Of a DNA stretch of 6,530 nt, positions 6,449 through 6,530 are shown piece after piece. The stretch covers positions 1-6,530 of the forward strand of contig JAISHZ010000297.1 in NCBI GenBank assembly GCA_031262285.1. The letters run 5' to 3'. The position numbers were made by a program, and so were the translations under genes. The number at the start of each line of letters is the position of its first letter. The stretch's first letter is position 1. The stretch comes from Lachnospiraceae bacterium (GTDB lineage: Bacteria; Bacillota_A; Clostridia; Lachnospirales; Lachnospiraceae). The notes under the pieces were generated by a model. The model was not told the origin of the DNA. It saw only the letters and a list, made by a program, of their open reading frames with translations, and searched no databases.

Positions 6449-6486
6449 AGCAACAAGCCGTGTATTTTAGATACGCGGCTATTGCT
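6449..6486 (+). repeat. Strong two-tier hairpin, possibly the 3' end of the candidate RNA or a terminator of a reverse-strand gene
   Basis: AGCCGTGTAT (6456-6465) pairs with ATACGCGGCT (6471-6480), one G-U. AGCAA (6449-6453) pairs with TTGCT (6482-6486) beyond a 2-by-1 internal loop. No T run follows on the + strand. Read on the - strand, a loosely T-rich stretch follows, so it might terminate a convergent gene beyond the window edge. The G-U wobble favours + strand RNA. Confidence 0.5.
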
Positions 6487-6530
6487 AGTTATGCCCTCGA
6501 AATACATTGATAGAGCTTCAACAACAAGGG

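Larger units (their letters stand above)
5329..6498 (+). ncRNA. Candidate large structured non-coding RNA, family not recognised
   Basis: The stretch follows a near-consensus promoter, lacks credible coding potential on either strand and contains many inverted repeats. Main helices, folded by hand, are 5365-5400 (two-tier hairpin), 5408-5451, 5558-5578, 5653-5671, 6245-6317 (20 bp), 6323-6350, 6400-6421, 6449-6486 and a long-range pairing 6351-6356 with 6493-6498. The wobbles at 5379/5393, 6257/6309, 6403/6418 and 6461/6475 are all G-U on this strand and would be A-C on the other, which favours + strand transcription. A purine-rich repetitive segment (5786-6176) separates a 5' structured part from a 3' structured part, so these could be two RNAs. 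The size is in the range of large RNAs such as OLE, ROOL and GOLLD, but I recognise no consensus of these. The 3' end is a guess, and the RNA may run past the window. Confidence 0.4.

Noticed and set aside
6449..6486. Group II intron domain V
   Set aside because: The hairpin contains AGCCG, but it lacks the internal bulge, GAAA-type cap and 34-nt layout of domain V, and no reverse transcriptase or intron 5' end is seen.

Overview
The window looks chromosomal and comes from a low-to-moderate GC bacterium, probably Bacillota. The evidence is strong AGGAG-type ribosome binding sites, sigma-A-like promoters with TTGACA or extended TG -10 elements, a classic intrinsic terminator and AT-rich intergenic DNA. 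The soluble hybrid kinase and stand-alone FIST protein would fit an anaerobic Clostridia or Negativicutes lineage, but no rRNA, tRNA or ribosomal protein gene is present to settle this.

Layout, all genes on the + strand. Positions 1-363 are non-coding, with one plausible extended -10 promoter. Positions 364-1239 encode a GNAT acetyltransferase with an extra C-terminal half. Positions 1379-2557 encode a stand-alone FIST-domain sensor. Positions 2558-2947 are a spacer with a doubtful 42-codon ORF and a strong promoter. Positions 2948-5038 encode a cytosolic hybrid histidine kinase (coiled coil, PAS, HisKA, HATPase, REC, REC). A textbook terminator follows at 5046-5077. Positions 5078-6530, about 1.45 kb, contain no credible protein gene.

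The FIST protein and hybrid kinase are the natural functional pair. In NosP/NahK systems a FIST protein senses a ligand and controls a neighbouring hybrid kinase. Here the kinase has its own promoter. The ligand and the downstream phosphorelay partner cannot be read from the window.

The most unusual part is the gene-free 3' region. A near-consensus promoter (5293-5322) points into DNA with no long ORF. That DNA instead carries elaborate inverted repeats, a possible pseudoknot, an approximately 70% purine tract with degenerate 12-13 nt periodic units, and a train of strong hairpins at 6245-6498. Every wobble in the strong helices reads G-U on the + strand and would be an A-C mismatch on the - strand, which points to + strand transcription. 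I interpret 5329 to about 6498 or beyond as a candidate large structured non-coding RNA that I cannot assign to a known family. This is inference from hand-folding and needs covariance and expression data.
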